A stretch of 64,000 nucleotides of DNA from Microbacterium atlanticum (GCF_015277815.1 NZ_CP063813.1:1116001-1180000); one strand, 5' to 3'; shown: positions 32,702 to 42,598, counted from the first letter of the stretch. Numbers and translations are program-made. Notes: generated from the sequence alone by a model not told the origin.

Positions 32702-33523
32702 ATGGCCGGAGCGGACACGCGACCGACCGAGCCCCTTCCCCAGTGCGCGGCATCCACGCCTCCCCAGCGGCGCCGACGGGGTGCGTGGCCGTGGTTCGTC
32801 GGGTTCGCCATCGTGGCGCTGCTCGCGGTCGCCGCGTGGTTCGCCGCTGAGGCGATCGCCCGGCAGGTCGTGATCGGCGTCGTCCGGGATCAGGTGCGCA
32901 CGCAGCTCGCCCTGCCCGACGCGCAGCCGATCGACGTGGGGCTGGTCGAGCCGGTGCTGCCGCAGCTCATCGGCGGCACGCTCACCGAGCTCACCGTCTC
33001 GTCCGAGGACGTCGTCCTCGGCAGCGTCGAGGGCGACATGTCGGTCGTCGCACGGGGCGTTCCCGTGCGCGGCAGTGACGACATCGCGGGCGCGGAAGGC
33101 ACGCTGGTCCTCGACGAGGAGCAGCTGCGTGCGCTGCTGTCGGGTGTCGAGGGCTTCCCGGCCGACAGCCTGGGCCTCGCGGCCCCGAACATCACCGCGA
33201 CCACCGATCTGACGATCTTCGGCGCGACCGTCGCGGTGGGCGCGGCGCTCACCCCATCAGCCTCCGGGGGCGACCTCGTGCTGAGCCCGGCCTCCCTGCA
33301 GCTGGGCGGGGCCGAGGTGTCGGCCGACGAGCTGCAGGACCGCTTCGGCCGGATCGCCGACGGCGTGCTGCGGGACTGGGATGTCTGCGTCGCGGAGTAC
33401 CTGCCGGCAGGCGTGACGCTCACCTCGGTCGCCGTGGCGGGGGAGACGCTCGTGGCGGGCTTCGACATCGACGGCGGCATCGCCAACGACCCCGCGCTGC
33501 AGGAGAGCGGCACGTGCGCGTGA
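32702..33523 (+). CDS. DUF2993 / LmeA-like membrane-anchored protein
   Basis: A 273-residue protein with a short basic cytoplasmic N-terminus (PPQRRRRGAWPW) and one membrane anchor at about residues 28-50, followed by a beta-rich extracytoplasmic domain. The domain matches the DUF2993 pattern (LALPDAQPIDVGL, GGTLTELTVSSEDVVLG, then repeats of strands). In mycobacteria the DUF2993 protein LmeA influences mannan/lipoglycan elongation, so a role in envelope lipoglycan is possible. It starts 2 nt after argS and is probably co-transcribed. Confidence 0.78.
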   Translation: MAGADTRPTEPLPQCAASTPPQRRRRGAWPWFVGFAIVALLAVAAWFAAEAIARQVVIGVVRDQVRTQLALPDAQPIDVGLVEPVLPQLIGGTLTELTVSSEDVVLGSVEGDMSVVARGVPVRGSDDIAGAEGTLVLDEEQLRALLSGVEGFPADSLGLAAPNITATTDLTIFGATVAVGAALTPSASGGDLVLSPASLQLGGAEVSADELQDRFGRIADGVLRDWDVCVAEYLPAGVTLTSVAVAGETLVAGFDIDGGIANDPALQESGTCA

Positions 33524-33567
33524 GACGCCGGGCGTCACAGGGGACGGGGAGCCCGACCCCCGTGCCC

Positions 33568-33573
33568 TAGACT
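33568..33573 (+). promoter_or_regulatory. -10 hexamer upstream of lysA
   Basis: TAGACT about 20 nt before the first possible GTG (33593) and 100 nt before the preferred start (33674). Confidence 0.3.
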
Positions 33574-33673
33574 GCTAGCACTGCCAGGCGCCGTGACCCT
33601 ACCGGCCCGGCACTCGCGCCGCATCGGTCGTCCGGGCGGCCACAGCGTCGAAGCCCCCACCGATTGGTCCACC

Positions 33674-35128
33674 GTGTCCGCCGACCCGCATACCCGCTCC
33701 GTCGCTCCCGCGTGGCTCCGGCCTCCCGCCGATGCGAACAGCCTCGCGCCCGCGGTGTGGCCGGCGACGGCGTCACGCGACGGCGCAGGCGTGCTGACGG
33801 TCGGAGGCGTCCCCGCCACCACGCTGCGCGAGCGGTTCGGGACGCCCCTGTACGTGCTCGACGAGGACGAGGTGCGTGGGGCCGCCAGGCGCACGCTCGA
33901 TGCCTTCCGCGCCGCGGCGGCGCTCCATGGCGTGCAGGCGCGCGTCTACTACGCCGGCAAGGCGTTCCTCAGCACCGAGGTGGTGCGGTGGGTGACCGAG
34001 GAGGGTCTCGCGGTCGACGTGTGCACCGGCGGTGAGCTCGCGGTCGCGCTCGCAGCCGGCGCGGATCCGGCGAGGCTGGGCTTCCACGGCAACAACAAGT
34101 CCGTCGCCGAGCTCGAGCGGGCGGTCGAGGTCGGCATCGGGTCGATCGTGATCGACAGCCTGATCGAGATCGAGCGACTCGCCGCGATCGTCGAGCGTCG
34201 CGGTGCCGCCCAGCCGGTGCTGCTCCGGGTCAACAGCGGCGTGCACGCCGAGACGCACGACTTCCTCGCGACGGCCCACGAGGATCAGAAGTTCGGCTTC
34301 ACGCTCCTGGATGCCCCGGCCGCCGTCGCGCGCATCCGGGAGCTTCCCGGCCTGGACTTCGTGGGACTGCACTGCCACATCGGCTCGCAGATCTTCGGCA
34401 CCGCCGGGTTTGAGGAGTCCGCCGCCCGCATCGTCGAGCTTCACGCCGAGCTGCGCGAGGGCGGTGAGCTGCCCGTCCTCAACCTGGGTGGCGGCTTCGG
34501 CATCGCCTACACCTCCGTCGACGACCCGACGCCGATCGAGGCCCTCGCCGTCGGCATCGCCGACGCCGTCGCCCGGCAGTGCGAGGTGCGCGGCATCCCC
34601 ATCCCGAATCTCGCCTTCGAGCCGGGTCGCGCCGTCGTCGGCCGCGCGGGGGTCACGCTGTACGAGGTGGGAACGACGAAGCCGGTCGCGCTCGAGGGCG
34701 GCGACGCGCGGCTGTACGTCAGCGTCGACGGCGGGATGAGCGACAACCCGCGTCCGGCGCTGTACGGCGCCCACTACTCCGCGCGCATCGCGTCGCGCAC
34801 GAGCGATGCCGAGCCCGCGCTGGTGCGCGTGGTCGGCAAGCACTGCGAGTCGGGCGACGTCGTGGTCGACGCCGAGTACCTGCCGTCCGACGTCTCGCCC
34901 GGCGACCTGCTGGCGGTCCCGGCGACCGGCGCGTACTGCTTCTCGCTCGCGAGCAACTACAACTACGTCCCCCGCCCGCCCGTCGTGGCGCTGCGCGGGG
35001 GAGAGGCGCGCGTCATCGTGCGCGGCGAGACCCTCGACGACCTGCTCGCCCGCGACGCCGGCACCCTCGCCGCCGTGCGCGACTCTGGGCGCCCCTCCGC
35101 GGGTGCACCGACGGAAGGGACGGAATGA
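33674..35128 (+). CDS. lysA: Diaminopimelate decarboxylase
   Basis: A 484-residue PLP enzyme making L-lysine from meso-diaminopimelate. VYYAGKAFLS supplies the PLP lysine; GFHGNNKS, LHCHIGSQIFG, LNLGGGFGIAY and EPGRAVVGRAG bind cofactor phosphate; VVGKHCESGDVV holds the active-site Cys of the neighbouring subunit. The start is uncertain: GTG 33674 gives an N-terminus (SADPHTRSVAPAWLR) near that of relatives, while GTG 33593 adds 27 residues. It overlaps hom by 4 nt, so lysine and threonine synthesis are coupled here. Confidence 0.95.
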   Translation: MSADPHTRSVAPAWLRPPADANSLAPAVWPATASRDGAGVLTVGGVPATTLRERFGTPLYVLDEDEVRGAARRTLDAFRAAAALHGVQARVYYAGKAFLSTEVVRWVTEEGLAVDVCTGGELAVALAAGADPARLGFHGNNKSVAELERAVEVGIGSIVIDSLIEIERLAAIVERRGAAQPVLLRVNSGVHAETHDFLATAHEDQKFGFTLLDAPAAVARIRELPGLDFVGLHCHIGSQIFGTAGFEESAARIVELHAELREGGELPVLNLGGGFGIAYTSVDDPTPIEALAVGIADAVARQCEVRGIPIPNLAFEPGRAVVGRAGVTLYEVGTTKPVALEGGDARLYVSVDGGMSDNPRPALYGAHYSARIASRTSDAEPALVRVVGKHCESGDVVVDAEYLPSDVSPGDLLAVPATGAYCFSLASNYNYVPRPPVVALRGGEARVIVRGETLDDLLARDAGTLAAVRDSGRPSAGAPTEGTE

Positions 35129-36438
35129 CCGACTACCGACGACTCCGCGTCGCACTGCTGGGAGCCGGGTCCGTCGGCTCGCAGGTGGCGTCGCTGCTGC
35201 GACGTCACGCCGACGAGCTGGCAGACCGGGCGGGCGCCCGCCTGGAGCTGGTCGGCATCGCGGTGCGCGACGTCGACGCCAAGCGCGACGCCGACCTCCC
35301 GCGCGAGCTCTTCACCACCGACGCCGACGCGCTCATCGTCGGCTCCGACATCGTCATCGAGCTCATGGGCGGCATCGAGCCGGCGCGCGAGTACCTCCTG
35401 CACGCGATCAACTCGGGCGCCGACGTGGTCACTGCCAACAAGGCGCTGCTGGCCACGCACGGGCCCGAGATCTTCGACGCCGCCGACCAGGTCGGCGCGG
35501 AGGTGTACTACGAGGCGGCCGCCGCCGGAGCCATCCCCATCATCCGGCCGCTGCGGGACTCGCTCGCCGGCGACCGCGTGCAGCGCATCATGGGCATCGT
35601 CAACGGCACCACGAACTACATCCTCGACCGGATGGACACCGAGGGCGCCGAGTTCGCCGACGTGCTGGCCGACGCGCAGCGTCTGGGCTACGCCGAAGCC
35701 GACCCCACCGCCGATGTCGAGGGCTACGACGCCGCGCAGAAGGCGGCCATCCTCGCCAGCCTCGCCTTCCACACCACGGTGCCGCTGGACGCGGTCCACC
35801 GGGAGGGCATCACCGCGATCGACAAGTCGATGATGGACTCGGCGCGCCACGCCGGCTACGTCATCAAGCTGCTCGCGGTGTGCGAGCGGCTGAGCGACGA
35901 CTCCGGCGAATCGATCTCGGTCCGCGTCTACCCGGCGCTCATCGACCGCACTCACCCCCTCGCGAGCGTGCACGGCGCCAACAACGCCGTGTTCGTGCAA
36001 GCCGAGGCCGCGGGCAACCTCATGTTCTACGGCGCCGGCGCCGGCGGCGTACAGACCGCGTCCGCCGTGCTGGGCGACGTCGTCTCGGCAGCGCGCCGCC
36101 ACATCGCCGGGGGTGTCGGCGTCGGCGAGTCGACGCTGGCCAACCTCCCCATCGTCCCGGTCGGCCGCGTGACCACGCGCTACCAGATCACCCTCGAGGT
36201 CGACGACCAGCCCGGAGTGCTCGCGACCGTGGCCGGCATCCTGAGCGACGGCCGTGTCTCGATCGCGACCGTCGAGCAGACCGTCGAGGAGGAGCGCGAC
36301 GGCGAAGCCGGGGTCGCGCGCCTGGTGATCGGCACCCACAAGGCCCTCGAGCAGGACCTCAGCGACACCGTGGCGCGTCTCGGCGCGAGCGGCGTCGTCG
36401 AGCGCGTCGTCTCGGTGCTGCGGGTCGAAGGCAACTGA
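35125..36438 (+). CDS. hom: Homoserine dehydrogenase
   Basis: A 437-residue NAD(P)-dependent dehydrogenase reducing aspartate semialdehyde to homoserine, the shared precursor of threonine and methionine. VALLGAGSVGSQVAS is the nucleotide-binding loop; VVTANKALLATHG, YYEAAAAGAIPIIRPLRDSL and GIVNGTTNYILDRM carry catalytic residues (conserved Lys and Glu/Asp). Residues from about 360 (ITLEVDDQPGVLATVAGIL) form a C-terminal ACT domain, consistent with threonine feedback inhibition. ATGA overlap with lysA. Confidence 0.97.
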   Translation: MTDYRRLRVALLGAGSVGSQVASLLRRHADELADRAGARLELVGIAVRDVDAKRDADLPRELFTTDADALIVGSDIVIELMGGIEPAREYLLHAINSGADVVTANKALLATHGPEIFDAADQVGAEVYYEAAAAGAIPIIRPLRDSLAGDRVQRIMGIVNGTTNYILDRMDTEGAEFADVLADAQRLGYAEADPTADVEGYDAAQKAAILASLAFHTTVPLDAVHREGITAIDKSMMDSARHAGYVIKLLAVCERLSDDSGESISVRVYPALIDRTHPLASVHGANNAVFVQAEAAGNLMFYGAGAGGVQTASAVLGDVVSAARRHIAGGVGVGESTLANLPIVPVGRVTTRYQITLEVDDQPGVLATVAGILSDGRVSIATVEQTVEEERDGEAGVARLVIGTHKALEQDLSDTVARLGASGVVERVVSVLRVEGN

Positions 36439-36459
36439 AGCTTCTGAAGGAGAACTGAC

Positions 36460-37548
36460 ATGGCACATGTTTGGCGCGGAGTGCTCCGCGAGTACGCAGA
36501 CCGTCTGGGCGTCACGGATGCCTCCACCGTCGTCACCCTCGGCGAGGGCGGCACGCCCCTCCTCCCCGCCCCCGCGCTCTCGCGCCGTACCGGCACGGAC
36601 GTGTGGGTGAAGTTCGAGGGGATGAATCCGACGGGCTCGTTCAAGGACCGCGGCATGACCGTCGCGGTCTCGCGGGCGATCCAGCACGGCGCGAAGGCGG
36701 TCATCTGCGCCTCGACGGGCAACACCTCCGCGTCCGCGGCCGCCTACGCCGCCCACGCCGGCATCACGGCGGCCGTGCTCGTGCCCGAGGGCAAGATCGC
36801 GATGGGCAAGCTCAGCCAGGCGGTGGCGCACAACGGACGCCTGATCCAGATCCGCGGCAACTTCGACGACTGTCTCGAGATCGCCCGCGAGCTCGCCGAC
36901 AACTACCCGGTGCACCTGGTCAACTCCGTCAACCCCGACCGGATCGATGGCCAGAAGACCGCCGCGTACGAGATCGTCGAGCAGCTCGGCGACGCCCCCG
37001 ACTTCCACTTCATCCCCGTGGGCAACGCCGGCAACTACACCGCCTACACCCGCGGCTACACCGAGGAGGCCCAGGCCGGCGTCTCGACGCGCGTGCCGCG
37101 CATGTTCGGCTTCCAGGCCGCCGGCTCCGCGCCGCTCGTGCGCGGCGAGGTCGTGAAGAACCCCGAGACCGTCGCGAGCGCCATCCGCATCGGCAACCCG
37201 GCGTCGTGGGAACTCGCCCTGGAGGCCCGCGCGGCGACCGATGGCTACTTCGGCGCCATCGACGACGACCGTATCCTCGCGGCGCAGAAGCTCCTCTCCG
37301 GCGAGGTCGGGATCTTCGTCGAGCCGGCCTCGGCGATCAGCGTCGCGGGGCTCCTCGACCGCGTCGAGGCCGGCGTCGTGCCCCAGGGCGCGAGAGTGGT
37401 GCTCACCGTCACCGGGCACGGCCTGAAGGACCCCCACTGGGCGCTGCGCAACGCCGACGGCTCGGACGTCGAACCCACGGTCGTGGACGCCGCCACGTCG
37501 GAGGTGGCATCCGTGCTCGACCTCGCGCCCGCGGCGGCGACCGCGTGA
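36460..37548 (+). CDS. thrC: Threonine synthase
   Basis: A 362-residue PLP enzyme converting O-phosphohomoserine to threonine. [19 protein letters not shown] holds the PLP lysine (about residue 61), [18 protein letters not shown] binds the phosphate and [14 protein letters not shown] the glycine-rich cofactor loop. AAGGAG lies upstream of the ATG. It overlaps thrB by 4 nt. The short length is that of the actinobacterial/Bacillus type, not the long E. coli type. Confidence 0.97.
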   Translation: MAHVWRGVLREYADRLGVTDASTVVTLGEGGTPLLPAPALSRRTGTDVWVKFEGMNPTGSFKDRGMTVAVSRAIQHGAKAVICASTGNTSASAAAYAAHAGITAAVLVPEGKIAMGKLSQAVAHNGRLIQIRGNFDDCLEIARELADNYPVHLVNSVNPDRIDGQKTAAYEIVEQLGDAPDFHFIPVGNAGNYTAYTRGYTEEAQAGVSTRVPRMFGFQAAGSAPLVRGEVVKNPETVASAIRIGNPASWELALEARAATDGYFGAIDDDRILAAQKLLSGEVGIFVEPASAISVAGLLDRVEAGVVPQGARVVLTVTGHGLKDPHWALRNADGSDVEPTVVDAATSEVASVLDLAPAAATA

Positions 37549-38492
37549 ACGCAGCCGTCGTGCCCGCTCCCGGACGACGCGTCCTGGTGCGGGTCCCCGC
37601 CACGAGCGCCAATCTGGGACCCGGGTTCGACACCCTCGGCCTCGCGCTGAGCGTGTACGACGAGCTCGACGTCACCGCGCTCGGCGAGGGCGAGCTCGAG
37701 ATCGAGGTCGAGGGCGCGGGCGCGGCCGACGTGCCGCGTGACGCCTCGCACCTCGTGGTGCGCGCGATCGCGTACGCCTACGAGGCGGTGGGGCGACGGA
37801 TGCCGGGACTGCGCCTTCACGCGAGGAACGTGATCCCGCATGGGCGGGGCCTCGGCTCGTCGGGTGCCGCCGTCGTGTCGGGCCTCCTCGCCGCGAAGGG
37901 GCTGCTGGAGGGTGACGTCGAACTCGGTCCCGACGCGCTCCTGCGGCTAGCCACCGAGCTGGAGGGTCACCCCGACAACGTCGCCCCGGCTCTCTTCGGC
38001 GGCCTCACCATCGCGTGGGTCGACGAGGACGGCCCGCAGCACAAGAAGCTCCTGGTGCATCGCGGCGTGTCGCCGCTGGTCTTCGTGCCGGAGTTCACGA
38101 TGTCGACCTCGCTCGCCCGCAGCCTCCAGCCCACCCAGGTGCCCCGCGAGGATGCCGTGTTCAACGTCTCGCGATCGGCCCTGCTGATCGCCGCCCTGAC
38201 CCAGAGCCCCGAGCTGCTGCAGGCCGCGACCGAAGACAAGCTGCACCAGAACTACCGCGCCGGCGCGATGCCCGAGACCGACACCCTCGTGCGCGCGCTG
38301 CGCTCCGCGGGGTTCGCCGCCGTCGTGTCGGGGGCCGGCCCCAGCGTCCTGGTGCTCGCCGACGGACCCGGCCGCCGCCTCGAGGCGGCCGCGCTGGCGT
38401 CGGCCACCACCGACACTCCGTGGGATGTCCTCATGCTCGCCGTCGACTTCAAGGGTGGTACAGTGAGGGAGTACGCGGAGGGTTCCACGTAA
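37545..38492 (+). CDS. thrB: Homoserine kinase
   Basis: A 315-residue GHMP kinase phosphorylating homoserine. [20 protein letters not shown] is the N-terminal substrate motif, [18 protein letters not shown] the ATP phosphate-binding loop, and [15 protein letters not shown] the C-terminal GHMP motif. GTGA overlap with thrC. It completes the set hom-thrC-thrB for threonine synthesis, and its final codons precede the long rho leader. Confidence 0.97.
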   Translation: MNAAVVPAPGRRVLVRVPATSANLGPGFDTLGLALSVYDELDVTALGEGELEIEVEGAGAADVPRDASHLVVRAIAYAYEAVGRRMPGLRLHARNVIPHGRGLGSSGAAVVSGLLAAKGLLEGDVELGPDALLRLATELEGHPDNVAPALFGGLTIAWVDEDGPQHKKLLVHRGVSPLVFVPEFTMSTSLARSLQPTQVPREDAVFNVSRSALLIAALTQSPELLQAATEDKLHQNYRAGAMPETDTLVRALRSAGFAAVVSGAGPSVLVLADGPGRRLEAAALASATTDTPWDVLMLAVDFKGGTVREYAEGST

Positions 38493-38690
38493 ATCGTGAA
38501 TCTGGCCTCCGTCGCAAATCTGCGAAACCACCGCACGGCATTCTGACCTGCCGACGTCCGCTGAGCACCTCGCGGTCCCTCACCCCGTCGGCGGGTGTTC
38601 GAGCAGGCGTGACAACTGCTCGGAACAGGCGGATGCCATCCATGTGCCGTGCGATCGTGCATCACCGTTCGTTTTCACAAGGGAGAACTC
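38493..38690 (+). promoter_or_regulatory. rho leader region
   Basis: 198 nt without a gene before rho. It contains a small hairpin (GAGCA ... TGCTC near 38598-38618), has locally lower GC (TCGCAAATCTGCGAAAC, and CGTTCGTTTTCACAA just before the ribosome binding site AAGGGAGA). Long leaders before rho are common and can mediate autoregulation by Rho; I cannot see the mechanism here. Confidence 0.35.
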
Positions 38691-40868
38691 GTGGAGTCCA
38701 TCTCCGAGATCCACGCCGACGTTCCGGCCGACGAGCGCGCGGAAGCGCCCGAGGCCATCGAGAACGCCGACGCCGTCCAGGCTGAAGCCGCCGAAGCTGC
38801 GCAGGCCACCGCCGCCGAGGTCGTCGCCGAGGAGGCGGTCGCGGAGGCCGTCGAGGCCGACGCTGCCGCCGTGGCCGCCGTAGAGGAGGCCGTCGTGGCC
38901 GAAGTCGTCGCGGAAGCCGCCGTCGAAGAGGCCGCCGCCGTCGCCGAGTCCGGCGACCCGATCGCCGCCGAGGCAGCTGAGGCCGTCGCCGAGGAGGCCG
39001 TCGCCGAAGCGCTGGTCGCCGACGCCGTCGCCGAGGAGGCCGTCGTCGAGGCCGAAGCCGCCGACGTCGTCGCCGCGGAGGCCGTCGCCGAGGCTGCCGC
39101 CGAAACCCCTGCCGAGGTTCCCGCGGAGGAGGCGCCGGCAGCCCCCGCGAAGGCGCCCCGCAAGCGGGCACCGCGCCGCGCCAAGAGCACCGACGCGCCG
39201 CCGGCCGAGCCCGCGGAGGCGCCCGCCGCCGCGCCCGCCGACGCCGCGCCCGCCGACGCTGCGACCGCCGGCGGAGAGGGGGCCTCCGACGCGGCCGCTC
39301 CCGACGCCGCCGCTGCCGCCGAGCCATCCGCTCCCGCCGAGGCATCCGCCGACGCGGCCACCCCGGAAGCCGCGACCGCAGACACCGCCGACCAGGCGGC
39401 GGACGCGGAGAGCGCCGAGACGCCGTCGCGCGGCCGCGGCCGCAGCCGCAGCCGCAGCCGCAACCGCAGCGGGGCGAAGGACCAGGGCGGTCAGGGCGCG
39501 GAGGGCCAGGGGGGTCAGGGCGGCGGACAGAACCAGAACGCCAAGCCCGCGGCCGAGCCGGCGAAGGCGGAGACCTCCGACGACGACCAGTCCGGCCAGG
39601 GCAACGGCCGCGGGCGCCAGCGCAACAAGCGCCGCGGCGGCCAGGCGACCGGCGACGAGTTCGAGACCGAGATCGGCGAGGACGACGTCCTCATCCCCAT
39701 CGCGGGCATCCTCGACGTCCTCGACAATTACGCGTTCGTCCGCACCTCCGGCTACCTGCCCGGCACCAGCGACGTCTACGTGTCGCTGGGGCAGGTGAAG
39801 AAGTACAACCTGCGCAAGGGCGACGCCGTCGTCGGCGCGATCAAGCAGCCCCGCGAGGGCGAGCAGTCCAGCCGTCAGAAGTACAACGCGCTGGTCAAGG
39901 TCGACGCGATCAACGGCCTCTCGGTCGACGACGCCGCCACGCGCGTCGAGTTCGGCAAGCTGACGCCCCTCTACCCGCAGGAGCGCCTGCGCCTCGAGAC
40001 GGCGCCCGAGAAGCTGACTCAGCGCATCATCGACCTCGTCGCCCCGATCGGGAAGGGCCAGCGCGGCCTGATCGTCGCGCCTCCCAAGGCGGGCAAGACG
40101 ATCGTCCTGCAGCAGATCGCCAACGCCATCGCGATCAACAACCCCGAGGTGCACCTCATGGTCGTGCTCGTCGACGAGCGCCCCGAAGAGGTCACCGACA
40201 TGCAGCGCACCGTCAAGGGCGAGGTCATTGCCTCGACGTTCGACCGCCCCGCCGAGGACCACACCACGGTCGCCGAGCTGGCCATCGAGCGCGCCAAGCG
40301 CCTGGTGGAGCTCGGCCGCGACGTCGTCGTGCTGCTGGACTCGATCACGCGCCTCGGGCGCGCCTACAACATCTCGGCGCCGACCTCCGGCCGTGTGCTG
40401 ACCGGCGGCGTGGACGCCTCGGCGCTGTACCCGCCGAAGCGCTTCTTCGGCGCGGCGCGCAACATCGAGAACGGCGGCTCGCTCACGATCCTCGCGACGG
40501 CCCTCGTCGAGACCGGCTCCAAGATGGACGACGTCATCTTCGAGGAGTTCAAGGGCACCGGCAACAGCGAGCTGCGCCTGAACCGCCAGCTGGCAGACAA
40601 GCGCATCTTCCCGGCGGTCGATGTGAATGCGTCGTCGACGCGTCGCGAGGAGATGCTGCTGTCGCCCGACGAGGTGAAGATCACGTGGAAGCTCCGCCGC
40701 GCGCTCGCGGGCCTCGAGCCCCAGCAGGCCCTTGAGGTCGTGCTCGGCAAGCTCAAGGAGACGCAGTCGAACGTCGAGTTCCTCGTGCAGATGCAGAAGT
40801 CGATCCCGGCGCCCGCCGGCGGGCACGGCGGTGGACGCAGCCACGACCACGACAACAGCATCCGCTGA
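38691..40868 (+). CDS. rho: Transcription termination factor Rho with long N-terminal extension
   Basis: A 725-residue hexameric RNA helicase. Residues from about 330 are canonical: RNA-binding cold-shock-like domain (IAGILDVLDNYAFVRTSGY), then ATPase with P-loop APPKAGKT near residue 465, VLVDERPEEVTDM, the Q-loop region and R-loop GTGNSELRLNR. The first 330 residues are low complexity: an Ala/Glu/Val block (about 12-158), a basic PRKRAPRRAK patch, an Ala/Pro block, an Arg/Ser/Gly block (SRGRGRSRSRSRNR) and a Gln/Gly block. I do not find the usual N-terminal helical Rho_N bundle. GTG start with AAGGGAGA upstream. Confidence 0.96.
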   Translation: MESISEIHADVPADERAEAPEAIENADAVQAEAAEAAQATAAEVVAEEAVAEAVEADAAAVAAVEEAVVAEVVAEAAVEEAAAVAESGDPIAAEAAEAVAEEAVAEALVADAVAEEAVVEAEAADVVAAEAVAEAAAETPAEVPAEEAPAAPAKAPRKRAPRRAKSTDAPPAEPAEAPAAAPADAAPADAATAGGEGASDAAAPDAAAAAEPSAPAEASADAATPEAATADTADQAADAESAETPSRGRGRSRSRSRNRSGAKDQGGQGAEGQGGQGGGQNQNAKPAAEPAKAETSDDDQSGQGNGRGRQRNKRRGGQATGDEFETEIGEDDVLIPIAGILDVLDNYAFVRTSGYLPGTSDVYVSLGQVKKYNLRKGDAVVGAIKQPREGEQSSRQKYNALVKVDAINGLSVDDAATRVEFGKLTPLYPQERLRLETAPEKLTQRIIDLVAPIGKGQRGLIVAPPKAGKTIVLQQIANAIAINNPEVHLMVVLVDERPEEVTDMQRTVKGEVIASTFDRPAEDHTTVAELAIERAKRLVELGRDVVVLLDSITRLGRAYNISAPTSGRVLTGGVDASALYPPKRFFGAARNIENGGSLTILATALVETGSKMDDVIFEEFKGTGNSELRLNRQLADKRIFPAVDVNASSTRREEMLLSPDEVKITWKLRRALAGLEPQQALEVVLGKLKETQSNVEFLVQMQKSIPAPAGGHGGGRSHDHDNSIR

Positions 40869-40871
40869 CCC

Positions 40872-41948
40872 GTGTTCGAGTCGGTCAAAGGGCTGATCGA
40901 CGAGCACCGCGCGGTGCAGGAGGAGCTCTCCGACCCCGCGGTGCACGCCGATGCCGCCCGAGCCAAGCGCGTGAACCGGCGGTACGCCGAGCTCTCGCGC
41001 ATCGTGAAGGCGCACGAGGACTGGGTGGCGGCATCGGACGATCTGGATGCCGCCCGCGAGCTCGCTCGCGAGGACGAGGCTTTCGCCGAGGAGGTTCCTG
41101 CGCTCGAGGCGAACCTCGCCGAGGCACAGGAGCGCCTGCGACGCCTGCTGATCCCGCGGGACCCCGACGACGGGCGCGACGTCATCATGGAGATCAAGCA
41201 GGGCGAGGGCGGCGCGGAGTCGGCGCTGTTCGCGGCCGACCTCCTGCGCATGTACCTGCAGTACGCCGCCTCGAAGGGCTGGAAGACCGAGCTCCTCGAA
41301 CGCACCGAGTCGGACCTCGGCGGCTACAAGGACGTGCAGGTCGCGATCAAGGGCTCGTCCTCGGACCCGGCGCAGGGCGTGTGGGCGCACCTGAAGTACG
41401 AGGGCGGCGTGCACCGCGTGCAGCGCGTGCCGGCCACCGAGTCACAGGGGCGCATCCACACGTCGACCACGGGCGTCCTGGTGTTCCCCGAGGTCGACGA
41501 GCCCGAAGAGATCCACATCGAGCAGAGCGACCTCAAGATCGACGTCTTCCGGTCGTCCGGGCCGGGCGGGCAGTCGGTGAACACGACCGACTCCGCGGTG
41601 CGCATCACCCATGTGCCCACCGGCATCGTCGTGTCGATGCAGAACGAGAAGTCGCAGCTGCAGAACCGGGAAGCCGGCATGCGGGTGCTCCGCGCGCGCC
41701 TGCTCGCCCGGCAGCAGGAGGAGCGGGAGGCCGCGGCATCCGATGCCCGCAGGTCCCAGATCCGCGGCATGGACCGCTCCGAGCGCATCCGCACGTACAA
41801 CTTCCCCGAGAACCGCATCGCCGACCACCGCACCGGCTACAAGGCGTACAACCTCGATCAGGTGATGGACGGGGCGCTCGACCCGATCGTCGAGTCGGCG
41901 ATCCAGGCCGACGAGGAGGCGCGCCTCGCCGCCCTCGGCGGCGACTGA
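40872..41948 (+). CDS. prfA: Peptide chain release factor 1
   Basis: A 358-residue class I release factor recognising UAA and UAG. The anticodon-like tripeptide is PAT in [14 protein letters not shown], and the catalytic GGQ is in [17 protein letters not shown] (about residue 233), so this is RF1 rather than RF2. GTG start 3 nt after rho. In many other actinobacteria rpmE separates rho and prfA; here it is missing. Confidence 0.97.
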   Translation: MFESVKGLIDEHRAVQEELSDPAVHADAARAKRVNRRYAELSRIVKAHEDWVAASDDLDAARELAREDEAFAEEVPALEANLAEAQERLRRLLIPRDPDDGRDVIMEIKQGEGGAESALFAADLLRMYLQYAASKGWKTELLERTESDLGGYKDVQVAIKGSSSDPAQGVWAHLKYEGGVHRVQRVPATESQGRIHTSTTGVLVFPEVDEPEEIHIEQSDLKIDVFRSSGPGGQSVNTTDSAVRITHVPTGIVVSMQNEKSQLQNREAGMRVLRARLLARQQEEREAAASDARRSQIRGMDRSERIRTYNFPENRIADHRTGYKAYNLDQVMDGALDPIVESAIQADEEARLAALGGD

Positions 41949-42062
41949 CGCCGGCGAAACCGGGGATCCCGGCTCGGACCGGGGACGACGCCCTCGGTCT
42001 CGACCCGAATCCCCGGTCTCGGCGCGGCCGGGCGGTGCCGGAGCGCACGGATGCCGCGCCGC

Positions 42063-42068
42063 TAGGCT
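42063..42068 (+). promoter_or_regulatory. -10 hexamer for the small membrane protein gene
   Basis: TAGGCT, 6 nt (tcgacc), then GTG at 42075; leaderless start likely. Confidence 0.45.
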
Positions 42069-42074
42069 TCGACC

Positions 42075-42473
42075 GTGCTCACGCTCCTCCTCCGCGCGCT
42101 GATCTTCCTCGTCTCGGCGGCGCTGGGACTCCTCGCCGCCGACCTCATCCTCGAGGGCTTCACACTGCACTGGGACGACTGGTGGGGCATCCTCCTCGCC
42201 GTGGTCATCTTCGCCGTGCTGCAGAGCGTCCTCGCGCCCTGGCTGCTGAAGATCACGCGGCGCCACGCCAACGCCCTCATCGGCGGCATCGGGCTGCTGT
42301 CGACCTTCGTCGCCCTGCTCATCGCCGTGCTCGTCCCCGCTGCCGGGATCGGGATCGACGGACCGGTCGCGTGGATCATCGGAACGCTCGTCGTGTGGCT
42401 CGTGACCGCCCTGGCGTCGTGGCTGCTGCCGCCGCTGTTCATCCGGAGGAAGGTTCAGGACCGCCGCGGCTGA
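42075..42473 (+). CDS. Phage-holin-family (superfamily IV-like) membrane protein
   Basis: A 132-residue protein with four hydrophobic segments (about 4-24, 35-58, 68-92, 98-120) and short polar turns; ends with basic RRKVQDRRG. It matches the small chromosomal membrane proteins labelled phage holin family (PF04020-like) in actinobacteria. No phage genes are near, so the label says nothing about lysis. It lies in the segment that separates prfA from prmC. Confidence 0.72.
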   Translation: MLTLLLRALIFLVSAALGLLAADLILEGFTLHWDDWWGILLAVVIFAVLQSVLAPWLLKITRRHANALIGGIGLLSTFVALLIAVLVPAAGIGIDGPVAWIIGTLVVWLVTALASWLLPPLFIRRKVQDRRG

Positions 42474-42479
42474 TCCCGA

Positions 42480-42598
42480 GGCGCTCGCATTGATCCGGGC
42501 TTGCGAAGGTTTCGATACGGCTCGTGCCTCGCCTACTCAACCTTGACCCGGCTCGCATCAACGCTCGCTGGCGCTCGCATTGATTCGAGCCGCGTCAA
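42480..42598. repeat. REP-like palindromic element between convergent genes
   Basis: A 15-nt sequence (ggcgctcgcattgat) occurs at 42480-42494 and again at 42570-42584. Between them lies a GGTTTCGATACGG ... CTACTCAACC unit (42508-42542), a form of intergenic palindrome that recurs in Microbacteriaceae. The right part folds into a long imperfect hairpin (42543-42561 with 42580-42598, 18-nt loop) that includes the cysE stop codon. It can terminate both converging transcripts. Confidence 0.65.

Noticed and set aside
38780..39170. Short repeats in rho suggesting a tandem-repeat or CRISPR-like array
   Set aside because: The repeats follow GAG-GCC-GTC-type codons of the Ala/Glu/Val block; there are no constant repeats with unique spacers.
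38580..41414. Minus-strand open frame of about 944 codons with Gly-rich repeats across rho
   Set aside because: Complement of the Ala/Glu/Val-rich rho extension; the Gly-rich appearance is an antisense artefact.
41949..42062. Strong terminator after prfA
   Set aside because: ACCGGGGAT (41959-41967) can pair with ATCCCCGGT (42009-42017), but the loop is 41 nt and there is no T-tract, so I do not list it as a terminator.
42075..42473. Prophage remnant indicated by a holin-family protein
   Set aside because: Chromosomal proteins of this family are widespread in actinobacteria; no integrase, lysin, structural gene or att site is present.
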